Shown here: one piece after another, positions 11,401 to 21,729 of the stretch
Layout of the letters: the number at the start of each line of letters is the position of its first letter
Position numbering within the stretch: the stretch's first letter is position 1
The notes under the pieces: model-generated
Seen by the model: only the letters and a program-made list of their open reading frames with translations
Told to the model about the DNA's origin: nothing
Database searches by the model: none
NCBI GenBank assembly: GCA_002900995.3
Contig: PJEW03000013.1
Span: 955,395 to 1,019,394 of the forward strand
Length of the DNA: 64,000 nt
DNA from: Ganoderma boninense
Lineage: Eukaryota; Basidiomycota; Agaricomycetes; Polyporales; Polyporaceae
Direction of reading: 5' to 3'
Made by a program: the position numbers and the translations under genes

Positions 11401-13517
11401 TTTCTGCAATTACTATCAGAGAGACTCTTGCAACAAGGTGAGCGCAGAGCATACCTTCGTCTTGAGAGGGATTTGCGCTGTTGAGTTCCATATCACCATA
11501 ACTACCAACCTCGACATGTCAATCGCTACGGGCGACAGAACGACATTCTACTCACTGTACGTCTATCTCCGTCTTGCATTCCCCACTACAACATGCCCCC
11601 CCCCAAAAAAAAAACATATAAACGCGCTCAACATATGAGTACTCACTGATAGCCTATGCAGCTGACAAGGCGGGACAACGCAGACACCGTGCTTTGGGCC
11701 TCCGACTGAGTGACGTACCTGGAACCTTCGAGGAAGTACCCACCTTATTGTGGAAGCCGTCGCCGTAAGCCCGCGATCCTTGGCGTCGGGCAGGGCGCGA
11801 GCGGGGAAACTGAGTGGGGACAGCAAAACCAGAGCCGCTATAGGAGAGCAGGGGCGAGTAAGGACTCGGAGGCATCTGTGCCGTGAGCATAAGTAAGAGA
11901 GTGTCCAAGGGGACAGGGGAGGGGATGATGGAGGAGACGTCGAAGGAGGGCGTTGGTCACCGTCCGATGCTGGCGAACCTTATCAACGGGGGCTAGGGCG
12001 CGCTGGTCTAAAAGGAGCAAACCGGAGGCTTGCTGTCATAGGCTGTCGCGTGCCTGACACGGCGCGCTGCATTTCCGATGCCAATCTCATGAACTCCTGA
12101 TAACACGTTCAGTGGATTCCAGGTCGCTCCAGAGAATCAGTTGAAATAAGTCGCCACCAGTGCCATCAAGGCGTTCAGTAGTGGCCAGTCCATTTAAGTA
12201 CCGGACGGATTCCTGATGCGGAGTACACTGCGAGTACTCTGATCATCGTCGGCATGGAGCTCGAAGACCAGCAGTGCGTGGTCTTTCATGTCATTCTCTT
12301 CTTGCATCCATGCTAACGCGAACTGCTATTCAGGCGGCGACTTCGCGCTGACCTCGGCAGTCTAGGTGTTAACTCAACAGATCTCCAGCGCGCTAAACTT
12401 CTTGAGCGACAGAATGCCCTCCAGCGCCGTATCGATGCGTGGCGCTCCGCCCAACAACTCTTCATGCCCTGTGTCGCGTCCTTGTTAGCGGACTCTGCCC
12501 GGGTCGATGGCTCACTGCAGGCTCAGAGTGTGCCACTTTATCTCCCCTCTGCCATCTGCGCCCATCACGATGTTTCGCCCACCTTGCTCAACCACGAGTG
12601 GCGGCTCCGTGAGGCCCAGGCGCATGACTCTCTAGCCGACTTGCGCGGACATCTGGAGGTGCGCGCGTACATGTACAACTACAAGGACGCCCACGTCCGT
12701 GGCCAGCGCGAGAACACAAGGTCGAAGACACTCTTGAATTCACTTCAGGCTAAGATCGACATGGATGCTGATCGTTATCGGAGCGCGTACATATCACTTG
12801 GCGGGCTCGCGGCTGGCCTCGGCAAGTCCGAGTCCCGACTGGCAGGGTCCCTTCCAGAAGCTCGACGACTCCCACATCCGGCACATCTCCGCTGACGATG
12901 GTAGCGGATCAGTAGGGGCTCGGCAAATATCTTGGATCTGGTTCGCTGGGGGTTCAATGTTTGTCAACCGCTCGGAAATCCTCAACGTCGACATAAACAA
13001 GAATCTCCAGGAATGTACGTACTTGATTCATTGAATTCCTTCTGGGTCAATAACACTCTGCGCAGCGCTGCGTATTGAATGGTGCAAGGCTCGTGCGCGA
13101 GCCTTTCGATGGACTGAGGAGTGCGAACTTTTGCGGCAGGAGATGCGCCGTGTTGCCGAATACCACGAGTGGGCTGCAAGACGGTGGATCAAGATGGTCG
13201 GGCGCAACTTCGCTGACCGCGATGATTACCTCGAGGGTGCTGACGCTTACGCACATCGTCAAGCTTCCCTGCGTCGCGCTTTGAGACTGCGCTGTCTCCA
13301 CGTGTGGCGGTTTGTTCCGGCATGGATGTCGACAGGTGGCATGGGCGAGGGCGAGAGTGTGCACGAGACGGCCGTGGACACTGCAGTTGTGGCTGGTGGT
13401 AGTGAGAGTGAGAGGGGGCATGCGTCTGGTGAGGAGATTCGGATCTCCACGATTTCTGGCGTGTTGGACGCTCTCGAGAGCTTCAATTCGGAGGGTTCCG
13501 GAGAGGACGGCAGATAA
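8453..13517 (+). pseudogene. KDZ-superfamily (CxC2-type) DNA transposase, disrupted
   Basis: The exon model is 8453-8845, 8895-9113, 9175-9544, 9598-9818, 9876-10199, 10292-10677, 10729-10914, 10976-12273 (with an insertion), 12334-13014 and 13066-13517. Exon 2 encodes the CxC2 cysteine cluster (CRSC, CRDC, CQDC, then NPLHRI). Next come QLLRQRWFPAT, CPACPHPGKNIP, LAIDANFRLKRKKVSS (with the first catalytic-type Asp), ATIDCSRHDMKR, GDLQHGEW spliced to HVNIDY, TYDVAC and NGEGVERGWSWAN (Glu), all in the order typical of Kyakuja-Dileera-Zisupton transposases. The C-terminus has ALRIEWCKARARAFRW spliced to EEMRRV-type sequence. The gene is broken by one extra base near 9241-9265, one extra base near 12830 and a 1151-bp insertion at 11065-12215. 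It is a CxC2-bearing relative of the transposases whose elements carry accessory genes in mushrooms. I could not identify its own terminal repeats. Confidence 0.85.
11065..12215. mobile_element. hAT-like non-autonomous element inserted in a KDZ exon (1151 bp)
   Basis: Imperfect terminal inverted repeats of about 30 bp start CAGGGATCCGTCCG on the left and CAGGAATCCGTCCG on the right. Flanking 8-mers are ATGCGCAT (11057-11064) and ATGCGGAG (12216-12223), matching at six of eight positions, as expected for an aged 8-bp hAT target-site duplication. Both ends carry subterminal CCAGTG words. No transposase is present. Removing the element and one duplication copy rejoins the KDZ reading frame exactly (PLHA to EYTAST, then GMELEDQQ). 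Short frames inside the element, mainly on the minus strand, were not recognised. Confidence 0.75.
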
Positions 13518-13793
13518 TGCGCTGTTTAGTACGTCGTCGCTGCGATCATGTCCATCCTTGTCCATCAGCAAACTAGGCAGCGGGATTGCAGGGATATACA
13601 GTGTCTAGTAATTATCTACAAGGTTAGTAGGGGATCGTACGTACCCCGCGGAGTCCTGTAGGATGTGTAGTGATATGTAGGGGCTTACAGCATAGCGCAC
13701 AAGGCCCTGTATATGTTTGTAGCCGGACCAGTGGCAAACTGTAGAGGCTTGTAGGACTCTATAGAACTTCGCATGTGTCACGGTAGGGGCATA

Positions 13794-14983
13794 CACTGCG
13801 TGAAACAACAGATTACGAGTTTTGGGGATTAGCGCGGAATCCACAGATTCCCAGCATGTTCCTCGCGGATTCCAGCTAGATTCCCAGTGTTTAGGGAATA
13901 TGGATTGTTTGACTACATTCCTTGTACATTCCGTCCAGATTCCCCTCGAAGTTCCCAAGAGGTTCCGCATCCCCCGTAACCTGTGGCTGGTAGATATGTC
14001 ATATGCCCAGTTATTCAAAACCAATATACTTATTACGACATGCTCGCGTAGCAGCGCGATGATTCGCCTATTGTCCTCATAATCTACTAGCATGCCTTCA
14101 TACTATCCACCAGAGCTCAATGATCTCGGGTGGTATTGTAAAATAGGTAAAGAGAAATATATTGGAACACATGGCATACATAGTCCAACTAGCACAAGTT
14201 GGCGGAAATGCGAAGCTTGGAGACTGACGAGGAAGGCACTTTACTTACCAATCTAGCATCCTCGAACTGATCCACCGCTATATGCCATGATGAAGGGCGC
14301 ACCGTGTTCCTGGGCCGCCGAAATACACAGTTGGGGGGTGGAAAAGTCAATACATAACTAAATGCGCATATATCCACTCACCTACTGAGCTGAGAGCATC
14401 CGAGTCATATCCGTGAGTAATTTGGAGGAGGAGAAAGACCTTCGAGGCTTACATGGAGCCGTATACGTGTACAGATAGTGCTGGCGAGAGAGTATGCCCG
14501 TCAAAAAGGCGTATATAGCTTGGTGTTCGGATGCGAAACGTACCATCGCCACGGCGGCGTTGATCCGTCCCCCTCGTAAACCGCCGGTGATAGAGAAGCT
14601 GGAAGGTGGACGATCAGTAACAGCCAGCCTACATCGCAGCCAAGGAATACCTGGATGGGAGGTGGGGGCGAGGTGATCCGCACAGGCCAGTGGTGGTGAG
14701 AGAGGGAGGAAGTCAAGTGCGGAATGGGCAAATAAGGGCTGAGACGCTGGACGTTATCACAATCCCGACAAGCCATTTTTAGGATAAGTTCCACTTATTC
14801 ATTTCCTTGCCTCACTTATTGCCCAACAGAGAGGGATTGTGGAAGGAATCTACAAGGGATTCACAGGTACCTAGTGGATTCCCGTCTTTGGGGAATCTAC
14901 GGCGGAATCTAGAGGGAATCAGCTTGGAATCAAGAAATTCCTACGAGATTCCCTTTCGTCATAACCTGGCGTTTCACGCAGTG
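13794..14983. mobile_element. CACTG-type (CMC-like) non-autonomous element (1190 bp)
   Basis: The element starts CACTGCGTGAAAC and ends GTTTCACGCAGTG, perfect 13-bp inverted ends that extend imperfectly further in. It is flanked by the 3-bp duplication ATA (13791-13793 and 14984-14986). Both subterminal zones are filled with GGAATC/GATTCC words in both orientations (13830-13970 and 14830-14960), a layout typical of CACTA/EnSpm-related elements. No transposase frame was found. It is nested in the TIR element copy 2. Confidence 0.7.
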
Positions 14984-15482
14984 ATATAGTTGACCCACCC
15001 TATCGCTGTAGAGACCTACGAATTCCTGTGGAAAATGGCGGAGGACGCCGACCTTCACTTCCACGCAAACCGCGATCGCCACAACGGATAATGATTAATG
15101 AACAAAATTAATTATATTCGAAATTATGTATGCTACGGACAGGCTAGTAATAAACTCAGAAAATATATGGGATGGGAGGTGTATGGGAGGAGAGCCCAGC
15201 GTGGCATCACGAACCACTCACCGTATGATCAACGATGTGCTCCGAGTGCCCCAAACTCCAGAATAGGCCATGAATAAAGCGCAGTGCTTACCTGGACGCT
15301 CCCATGAGACATTTAAGCACGCACCTGAATTGTCGGCGCGTGGATGTATGATCGTCGTGATCGCGCTTCGCCCAAACTCGTAATACAGTGAGCACGCACC
15401 TCTGAACATTCTGTGTGACAAAGGAGTGTCGGAGCCTGTAGCTCACTCTGAATAGTCCCAAAGACCGACTCGGCCGCCATCT

Positions 15483-15557
15483 CAACATACCCAGCCTGAT
15501 GCAAGCCCAACATACCCAGCCTGATGCAAGCCCAACATACTCAGCCTGATGCAAGGA
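15483..15557. repeat. Three tandem 25-bp units
   Basis: Three nearly identical 25-bp units (core CATACCCAGCCTGATGCAAG) lie head to tail inside the TIR element copy 2. The third has one substitution. They are directly adjacent and without spacers, so this is a small minisatellite and not a CRISPR array. Copy 1 of the element has no counterpart that I can see. Confidence 0.85.
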
Positions 15558-16378
15558 ACCGTACCTGCTATGCGGCATATTCAAGTCGCAGGGATGAAAA
15601 TCGACGCACCTGAGCCTAGTACTGGAGAGGAAAGATGGCAAAAACGGGGTTTGGTAGGAGGAGGGAAGTAAGATCAAGGACACTGATTTCAAGCCAGGGG
15701 AGAGAGTGCGAGCGGGGGAGATGGTGGAACAAGACAAGTCGCTTTGGGGTGAAGTTGAACACCCCACGTCTATAAATGTTGGGAGGAGGCAACAATGATG
15801 TCATAGCAAACCTTTCCCTTTCTGCCAATTCGAGCGCATCCAGCCGAGGACCGAGAGGTGAATCCATTGGGGTAACGAGCCACTGGGGTATGATTCAGCT
15901 CAATGCAGCACACTGGGGACTCCTTGCTTGAACTTTAAAAGGGAGACCGCTGAGGCCTGAGGGACAGCTTGGGCATTGGCGCGGTGGGTGTCCTCAGGCT
16001 CACAGTGGCGCTATGAGTGGAATCAGTATTGGATGGCTGACGGCGTCGACGGTGATCACGGATTGAATTCAACCCAGAATAATGACTGTCAGTGAGAATC
16101 ATAGCTGGAGGCGCAAATCCTGTGCGGCACTACAGTTCCATGTAACTCACCGTCGCATCCGCTGGATGACTTTCATGGCAATGCAGCTATCCAACGGGTC
16201 CTGCCAATCGACTGCATTGCTCTACAATAGCGTATCGTACACGATAGAATCCTACAGGCGATAAACGTAGCCTCCTGGTCGCTGTAGGGTCCTGCCGGAT
16301 AGAGCCGGAGCCTGCAAACTCTTGCGTCCCTTTGTAGGTCAGGTAGCGCCTTGCAGCACGGTTGCGCTTTTGCTAATG

Positions 16379-17354
16379 TCCGCATTCCGTCGCCTTCAAG
16401 TTCCAGTCCCCTCCCCCTGTACTCTTATGTCAAGACCACGGTCCGCCGCTCTCCTCATATTTGCTGTATTCATTGTGCTATCATCTTGGTGTTCTCTGTC
16501 GCTCTCTTATCTCTTGGTATTCTTCTTGTTCCCCAGTGCTGTTTTTGTACCTTGATTTGGCTGCTGCGCCCCTTATTGTACGTATGTCAGGCATCATTCT
16601 TCACAAAACATTGAAGCAATTTCGGGTGCCACTGAAGTTCCTGGGAAGCCTCGAAAGTGGGTCCAGGTCCAATGCTGATGTCCTCGGACCCACCGTTGCT
16701 CTGTCTCGGCCACCATTCAGCTCCCCGCGTTGGAATTATTTCCGGGATCAACATATGAACTATTGCAGTTCGAGATGCGTACAAGGATTACTTGTCAATG
16801 GTAACTGACCTGTTTTATACCCAGTATTACCCACGCAGCTGTGTTCCAGCCGGACTATTGGCCAGTGCCAGCTGGGAAGGATTTCAACGCCAGGGACCCG
16901 CTCCAGAGATCCCATTCAAGGTGGCGACACAACAACAATAACATTAGCAATGACATGTGAATCGCAACATAAGTAGAGGGAGCAAGCCGCCAACAACATG
17001 ATATGGCCCCTTAAATGAAAGAATACGTTCTTGGACTTCGGCCGGGAGGGAACACCTTCCTGAAGTGGATGGTATGGGGCGCCGGGAACCAGATATTATA
17101 TAAAAATGCTAGCAGAGCTGCTGTCTCTCAATGACCTCAGAAAGGAAGGGCCCGTACGCTGCAGGCTGTGATGAGGAGACTTGCAAAGACGACGACAACA
17201 GCGAACGCGGGGTGACCACGTGAGCCCGACGGAGTGCAGTTATTATTAGGTGCCGGGTGCATAGCTACAGTGGATAGAAGGAGCCTGGTGACGGTAATCA
17301 CAGTTAGGCGTGGATCCTTGTTTGACTGCTATTACAGTTAGATATGTATCCTCC
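16379..17354. other. No recognisable gene
   Basis: The stretch contains a pyrimidine-rich part (16380-16560) and unrecognised sequence. Short frames exist on both strands (for example 16461-16808 plus and 16587-16784 minus) but none shows a known domain. Nothing else was seen. Confidence 0.4.
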
Positions 17355-18086
17355 TGCCAGGACGTGGTGCCGGTGAGGAGCGGAACGAGGTTGGTGAGGT
17401 TGTTCGACATGGCAATCGATAAGGTGATTGAAGTCTGACCAAAAGATATGGTCAGTCACCATTCGCAGCGACAAACAATGAGGAGAGGATGCCAGAAGTG
17501 TATACTGGCAGAGGTTCCCCCTCTGTGTAGCATAGCAGGCAGCGATCAAAGAGATCACACCACATCCAAGCCACCATCGTGCATGGTCGGCCGCGTGTGA
17601 TCGCGCCAGATCCAATGCCCAGAAGGTCTGCCATAACAGCGACAAGAGGTTTGCCAGGCGAGCTGGTGCGGAGTGGAATGCAGCCAGCAATGAGTGGCGC
17701 AGTATCTACAACATCGACCAGGGCTCATAACCTGTTGAACATAGTGGGAGACGCCCACTATGGGGAGGGCACTACACGCAGTGTGCATGCATACTCACCT
17801 GGCTAGTGTGAGGTAGAGGCTTGTATCGAGTGAGGAGAAGAGAGAGAAGTTGTGTTCTGATTAGGGCCAATGAGGGCCATAGTATATATACTACAGGATG
17901 TACTGTATTACTAATGCTATACAGTACGGGAATGCGCTGCCAGAGACGTCTGAGCAGTGTGGCACATGAGATGATCATGTGGGGCGGCTATACAGTGCCT
18001 GTGCAGATGGATGAGATATCAGGCTGTGCCGATATCTATGTACACAGCTATGCCGTGCATGCTGTGCTCGGCTATGCTGTTCAACA
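17355..18086 (-). mobile_element. Copia element 5-prime fragment (LTR plus leader and gag start)
   Basis: On the minus strand a 265-bp LTR (18086 down to 17822; starts TGTTGAACAGC, ends TCGATACA) is followed by the leader and the first roughly 20 gag codons (MSNNLTNLVPLLTG near 17410). The same LTR and leader occur at 20983-21243 and 27791-28200 in the longer copia copy. Similarity stops near 17355, where unrelated sequence begins, so the rest of the element is missing. Confidence 0.75.
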
Positions 18087-18715
18087 ACAACTGAGTAGGA
18101 CAGCAGTATAGTGTGCAAGGGCGGGCTTTAGCCCGCCCGCAGTGCGCTATTTACCCCGACATCGGACATCGGACGCCCTCAGGCTCTATCTAACATTCTT
18201 TCAGCAGATACTTGATACTGGCAGTGGCCAGGTCTGCCCGGAGGGGCAATGTACCTATATCAAGCAGAGCAGGTAAAACATACAATATAGGTGAAGATGC
18301 TTCATTGCTGAGCTCTGGAATATGGGGAATCATCATGGCTACCATATAACAATTCTCCCCGGTATCTGTTGACGCCTATTTGCATCATCTTCAGCATCTC
18401 TTTCTCTCTCTCTCTTAAATCGTTCTCTCTCCATTTGCCACTAATGTCGTCATTATCTCCTTCAATCCTTCGTCTTCCTCTCGTGCGTCCTCTAAGTCTC
18501 CTATAATCTCTTCTTTATGTTCTCATGATGCCCGCCGTTCAATCCACTCTCGTCGTGCATGGTTTCTTTCAACTCTGCAACCCTGTACGCGTCGAACCGC
18601 CTCGACGTACGGACCCTTCGCGGTTGTCGCTGACTCAAATGCACATCCCTTTATATGTTCTACTACGCTCGCATGACCTCATACTCGTCACCACGGCCCC
18701 AACCTCTCCCGCTGC
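18087..18715. other. Intergenic, with a short GC hairpin
   Basis: No gene was recognised. A perfect 9-bp inverted repeat with a 2-nt loop (GGGCGGGCT / AGCCCGCCC) lies at 18121-18140. The rest is AT/pyrimidine-rich with short frames only. The last 8 bases are the left target-site duplication of the following MITE. Confidence 0.5.
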
Positions 18716-18904
18716 TAAGGCTGAACACGGCTCGAACCGCAGTTGAGCCGGAGCCGTAGCCGCAGTTATCAGTGCTTTGAAAGGCTTGATCCAGAGCCGC
18801 ACCTTAACTGCACCGCAGTTTATTATTAACCGCGGTTCAGTTAATATGTAAACCGTGGCTCAATTTATAAACCGCAGGGATGATTAACAGTTGTTAATAT
18901 AATA

Positions 18905-18987
18905 GTGTTCCAACCGGGGATTGAACCAGAGACCTCAGGGCTCTGCATTCATTCGATCAGGCGTACTAACCACTACACCAACAGACC
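18905..18987 (-). other. tRNA-like segment, degenerate
   Basis: Read on the minus strand it has an A-box-like TGGTGTAGTGGTTAG and a B-box-like GGTTCAATCCC at tRNA spacing. The acceptor arms do not pair well and the T stem is imperfect, so I treat it as a tRNA-derived Pol III promoter-like segment and not as a working tRNA gene. A related segment is at 38240-38330. Confidence 0.55.
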
Positions 18988-19117
18988 ATTACAGCCATTG
19001 GTAAGTAATATAATAAGTACTCTTACTTACTGAGATAAGATAAGATAAGATAGATAAGATAAGATAAGGGCCAAAAGGTCGTTGGTATATGAATATACAT
19101 ATGTATAAGCTCATTAA

Positions 19118-19190
19118 GAGCTCATGGTGCAGTGGTTAGCATGGCTGTTTCAACACACCGGGCCTCTGGTTCAATTCCCGGCCGGTACAA
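19118..19190 (+). other. tRNA-like segment, degenerate
   Basis: An A-box-like TGGTGCAGTGGTTAGC and a B-box-like GGTTCAATTCCC lie at tRNA spacing, pointing away from the minus-strand partner across the (GATAA)n tract. The acceptor ends do not pair. It is likely tRNA-derived and not a functional tRNA. Confidence 0.55.
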
Positions 19191-19387
19191 TAGTATTAAA
19201 TATGTAAATATTATGTATTTAATATAGCATTGTAAACCACGGTTAAACTGCGGTTTCAAGATTGTACCCTTGATCCGGAGCCGCAGTTAACTGCACCGCG
19301 GTTAACAGTAAACTGCGGCTCAAATTGCGGCTCGGTTAATTGTTAACCGCAGTGTTAACTGTAACCGTGTTCAGCCTTACCCGCTGC

Positions 19388-20216
19388 TGCTCCGACCTTT
19401 CGTTACGCTTCACCTTCTAAGTTCTCCTACATTTAGTTTTCCTTTGCGGCCTGTCTCTATCATCATGCATCAGGAAACCTGCGTTCGCACTGAGGGCACT
19501 GAGCGCCACTGAGGCAGTACACTCAGTAGCGCTCAGCAGTGCTCAGTAAACGCCGCCTCAGTAGTGGCTGTGCAGAGGCGACTCGAGCAGCGAGACGACG
19601 ACCTCAGCTTGCTCTCCTGTCTCTGTTCTCTCACTATGCTTTACAAAAACTGTTCTGCACCCTTGTCCACTGACAGTGGATACGAATTCCGTCTTGAATC
19701 TTCTTCCGGGGCCAACTCAATGGGGGCAGAAGGCCCAAACACCTATCAACCAGTCTTCGGGATTCACGGCAAGTTCATTTTAGATGAGTTGAATATTGGT
19801 GAGTAAATGCGTTACAGTTCGTTATATTAGATCCATATGCACCTTATGAAACCATTTTCTTGTGGTGTTATGTGTTGGCCATCGAGGGATGTGCGTTCGG
19901 ATTGACCGGGTGCTCGTCAGTGCCCCCAGTGCCTCAGTCTTTTATGGAAGTTCTGATGTGGTCCATGGTCCAATCCTCTCTCGTAATGTGCACCTTCAAG
20001 AACTTCTCTTTCGTGAACACGCACCGAAGCATCGCCGTGGAGAAGACTAGACCTTACGTCAGTAAATGTCTTTCACTGTCGCTACTATTGAAGCAGGTGT
20101 CCTACTCCTGCCCTCGAGTTTTCGATTGTCGGGACCCCAGCTGTAAACCGTCCCCTTTTCAGTGCGCGCACAAGGCCAGTCAAGCTTTACTTATATGAGC
20201 TCAGCCCCAGGCCATC
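19388..20216. other. No certain gene
   Basis: A plus-strand frame at 19564-19806 runs to a possible 5-prime splice site (GTGAGT at about 19800). It may be an exon of a decayed gene; no domain was recognised. Around 19480-19570 the DNA is dense in CACTGAG/CTCAGTG words, which could be the end of an unrecognised small transposon. Confidence 0.35.
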
Positions 20217-20440
20217 ATGATGTCGGACTTTCCAGTCAGCGCGCTCCGTGCATGCATCTTCACCTGCAAGGGCTGGCTTCCAAGCAGCCTAGACCACCTC
20301 TTCCGCCAACTCAGCCTCCAGAAATCGGACGATGTGACCCACTTCCTCGCACTCCTCAACTCCAACCCCACCATCGCCCCCTGCGTCCACAGGCTCTCTC
20401 TCTCAGTGTCGAGTATTAGCGTCACACCAGTTTCAACCAG
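20217..20440 (+). pseudogene. F-box/leucine-rich-type protein fragment
   Basis: The translation contains ALRACIFTCKGWLPSSLDHL followed by FRQLSLQ and FLALLNSNPTIAPCV. This resembles the stretch just after the F-box in a protein family greatly expanded in polypores (pattern A...C..CR.W....R.HLF, then F..LL.SNP.IA..V). No F-box start and no repeat domain follow. The frame runs directly into the structured repeat at 20502. I regard it as a gene relic cut by later insertions. Confidence 0.5.
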
Positions 20441-20501
20441 GTCGGATAATCTTTCGCCGCTAGTTACTGAAGTTCATAGTTCATCTTCTCCAGTAAGGAT
20501 A

Positions 20502-20682
20502 GGCGCCCGTAGGGCGCTCGATAGTTAAACTCGAAGGCCGTCGGGTTTACCCCGACGGTGGGATTAACTTTTCGAGATGTTTAACATCGGGCGCCAAAAG
20601 GACAGAACAACACGAACGGGAATCGAACCAACGGCACGAGCGCCGCGGTCAACGTCCAACCAGCTGGGCTACGAGGGCCTTT
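20502..20682 (-). repeat. tRNA-headed repeat with strongly structured body (SINE-like)
   Basis: Read on the minus strand, a tRNA-like head (about 20682-20610) has an A-box-like TAGCCCAGCTGG and a B-box GGTTCGATTCCCG. It is followed by a body (20595-20502) that can fold into nested stems: GGCGCCCG with CGGGCGCC, GTTAAAC with GTTTAAC, and CCGTCGGG with CCCGACGG. The head's acceptor arms do not pair, so it is not an ordinary tRNA. A Pol III transcribed SINE-like repeat is the best explanation. Confidence 0.5.
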
Positions 20683-20982
20683 ATATTGCACCTAAGTAAT
20701 GGAAATATATTACCTCTTTTTCTGCCCATATTTAAAGCACTCCAGGCTGTAGATGAATAGCAAACCATCTTCACACATTTTTAGATGCTCACGAAGTCAG
20801 TGTAATGCTGATTTATGACATATGTTGAACAAAAAGTTGTGCCTATTATTTGTCTCAAGATGGAGGTTTATCTCGGTGGCGGCGTTAATCTGGCGGACAG
20901 TATCATTCCCAAAATGGGGCAGTTGCTGTGACTGGCATAGGACAGGCGCTCGGGGGTACGGAAAACTTGACGTGTTAAAATG
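20683..20982. other. No recognisable gene
   Basis: This is the flank between the structured repeat and the copia LTR. Nothing was recognised on either strand. Confidence 0.4.
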
Positions 20983-21243
20983 TGTTGAACAGCATAGCCG
21001 AGCACTGCATGCATGACATAGCTGTGTACATAGATATCGGCACAGCCCGATATCTCATCCATCTGCACAGGCACTGTATAGCCGCCCACATGATCATCTC
21101 ATGTGTCGCACTGCCTAGATGTCTCTGGCAGTGCGTTCCCGTACTGTATAGCCTTAGTAATACAGTACATCCTGTAGTATATATATGGCCCTCATTGGCC
21201 CTAATCAAAACAGCTCTTCTCTCTCTTCTCCTCACTCGATACA
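20983..21243 (+). repeat. Copia 5-prime LTR (261 bp)
   Basis: It runs from TGTTGAACAGC to TCGATACA and matches the LTR at 17822-18086 in the opposite orientation. A TATA-like ATATATATGG lies near its end. The copia interior does not follow directly: a 6.5-kb gypsy element was inserted exactly at the LTR's last base, duplicating ATACA. Confidence 0.8.
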
Positions 21244-21703
21244 TGTTACGACTGGCTGTCGAGTAAGATCAGGGAGGAGGCTTACGAGACGAGCAAGGGC
21301 GTCGACGAGCACTTGTGCAGCGAGAGCGGAGCGGGGCTCGACAGTCAGGCTGGAGACAAGATGTATTGAGCGAGTAAGTAACGAGCGAGAATACAGCAAG
21401 GCTTACCTGGAGACAAGAGGTCGAAACTGAGGTCTCCAGGTAGCGAAGTACAGGCCTTATATACATGTAACGGACAATGGGAACCGGGGACAATAGGTAA
21501 CTATGGACACGGGAACCAGTGGAAGAACAATGGTATGTAGTACAATGACGACGGGAACAATGGGTAACAGGAGTTATTGTACTGCGAGAACAAGGAACGG
21601 GTTTGCTAAACAACGGAGGACAATAAGGACGACGCGGGAGGCAAACAGTCCAAAAAGGGAAAGAGAGACGCCGGGGTAGGCGCCGAGCGTGCCGTTCATG
21701 ACA
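21244..21703 (-). repeat. Family 1 copy 1, 3-prime LTR
   Basis: This is the 3-prime LTR in the element's own orientation, 460 bp, with TG..CA ends. Next to it (21704-21729) lies the purine-rich AGGAGGGGGG on the minus strand, a fitting polypurine tract for plus-strand priming. Confidence 0.88.
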
Positions 21704-21729
21704 ATACCCCCCTCCTAAGGATCGTGTCC

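Larger units (their letters stand above)
13563..16378 (-). mobile_element. TIR element of unknown superfamily, copy 2 (inverted, itself interrupted)
   Basis: This is the inverted partner of 2763-4447. It starts CATCAGCAAACTAGG just 46 bp after the KDZ stop codon and ends TTTTGCTAATG. Without the nested CACTG element (13794-14983) and its duplicated ATA the length is about 1.62 kb, close to copy 1. The end segments (13563-13793 plus 14987-15092, and about 16200-16378) hold the same TGTAGG/CCTACA clusters. The minus-strand interior keeps the CRE-like and TATA-like sites and several CAG|GTRNGT junction motifs (for example near 15575, 15400, 15330 and 15292). No transposase is encoded. Confidence 0.7.
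18716..19379. mobile_element. hAT-type MITE carrying two opposed tRNA-like segments (664 bp)
   Basis: Terminal inverted repeats TAAGGCTGAACACGG are flanked by a perfect 8-bp target-site duplication, CCCGCTGC (18708-18715 and 19380-19387), diagnostic of hAT-type insertion. Subterminal regions are saturated with AACCGCAGTT/AACTGCGGTT words. The centre has a tRNA-like segment on the minus strand (18905-18987), a (GATAA)n tract (19034-19068) and a tRNA-like segment on the plus strand (19118-19190). No transposase is encoded. Confidence 0.8.

Noticed and set aside
4119..15092. An 11-kb KDZ composite transposon bounded by ~330-bp inverted repeats
   Set aside because: The inverted repeats at 4119-4447 and 13563-15092 are real, but each belongs to a separate copy of the 1.6-kb element whose other end (2763, 16378) and interior were also found, so they are not the ends of the KDZ element.
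15483..15557. CRISPR-like array
   Set aside because: Three directly adjacent 25-bp units without spacers in a eukaryotic genome; a minisatellite.
18121..18140. Helitron 3-prime hairpin
   Set aside because: A perfect hairpin, but no CTRR terminus follows and no Rep/helicase sequence or TC start was seen nearby.
18905..19190. Functional tRNA genes
   Set aside because: A- and B-box-like motifs are present, but acceptor stems do not pair and the segments sit inside a MITE.
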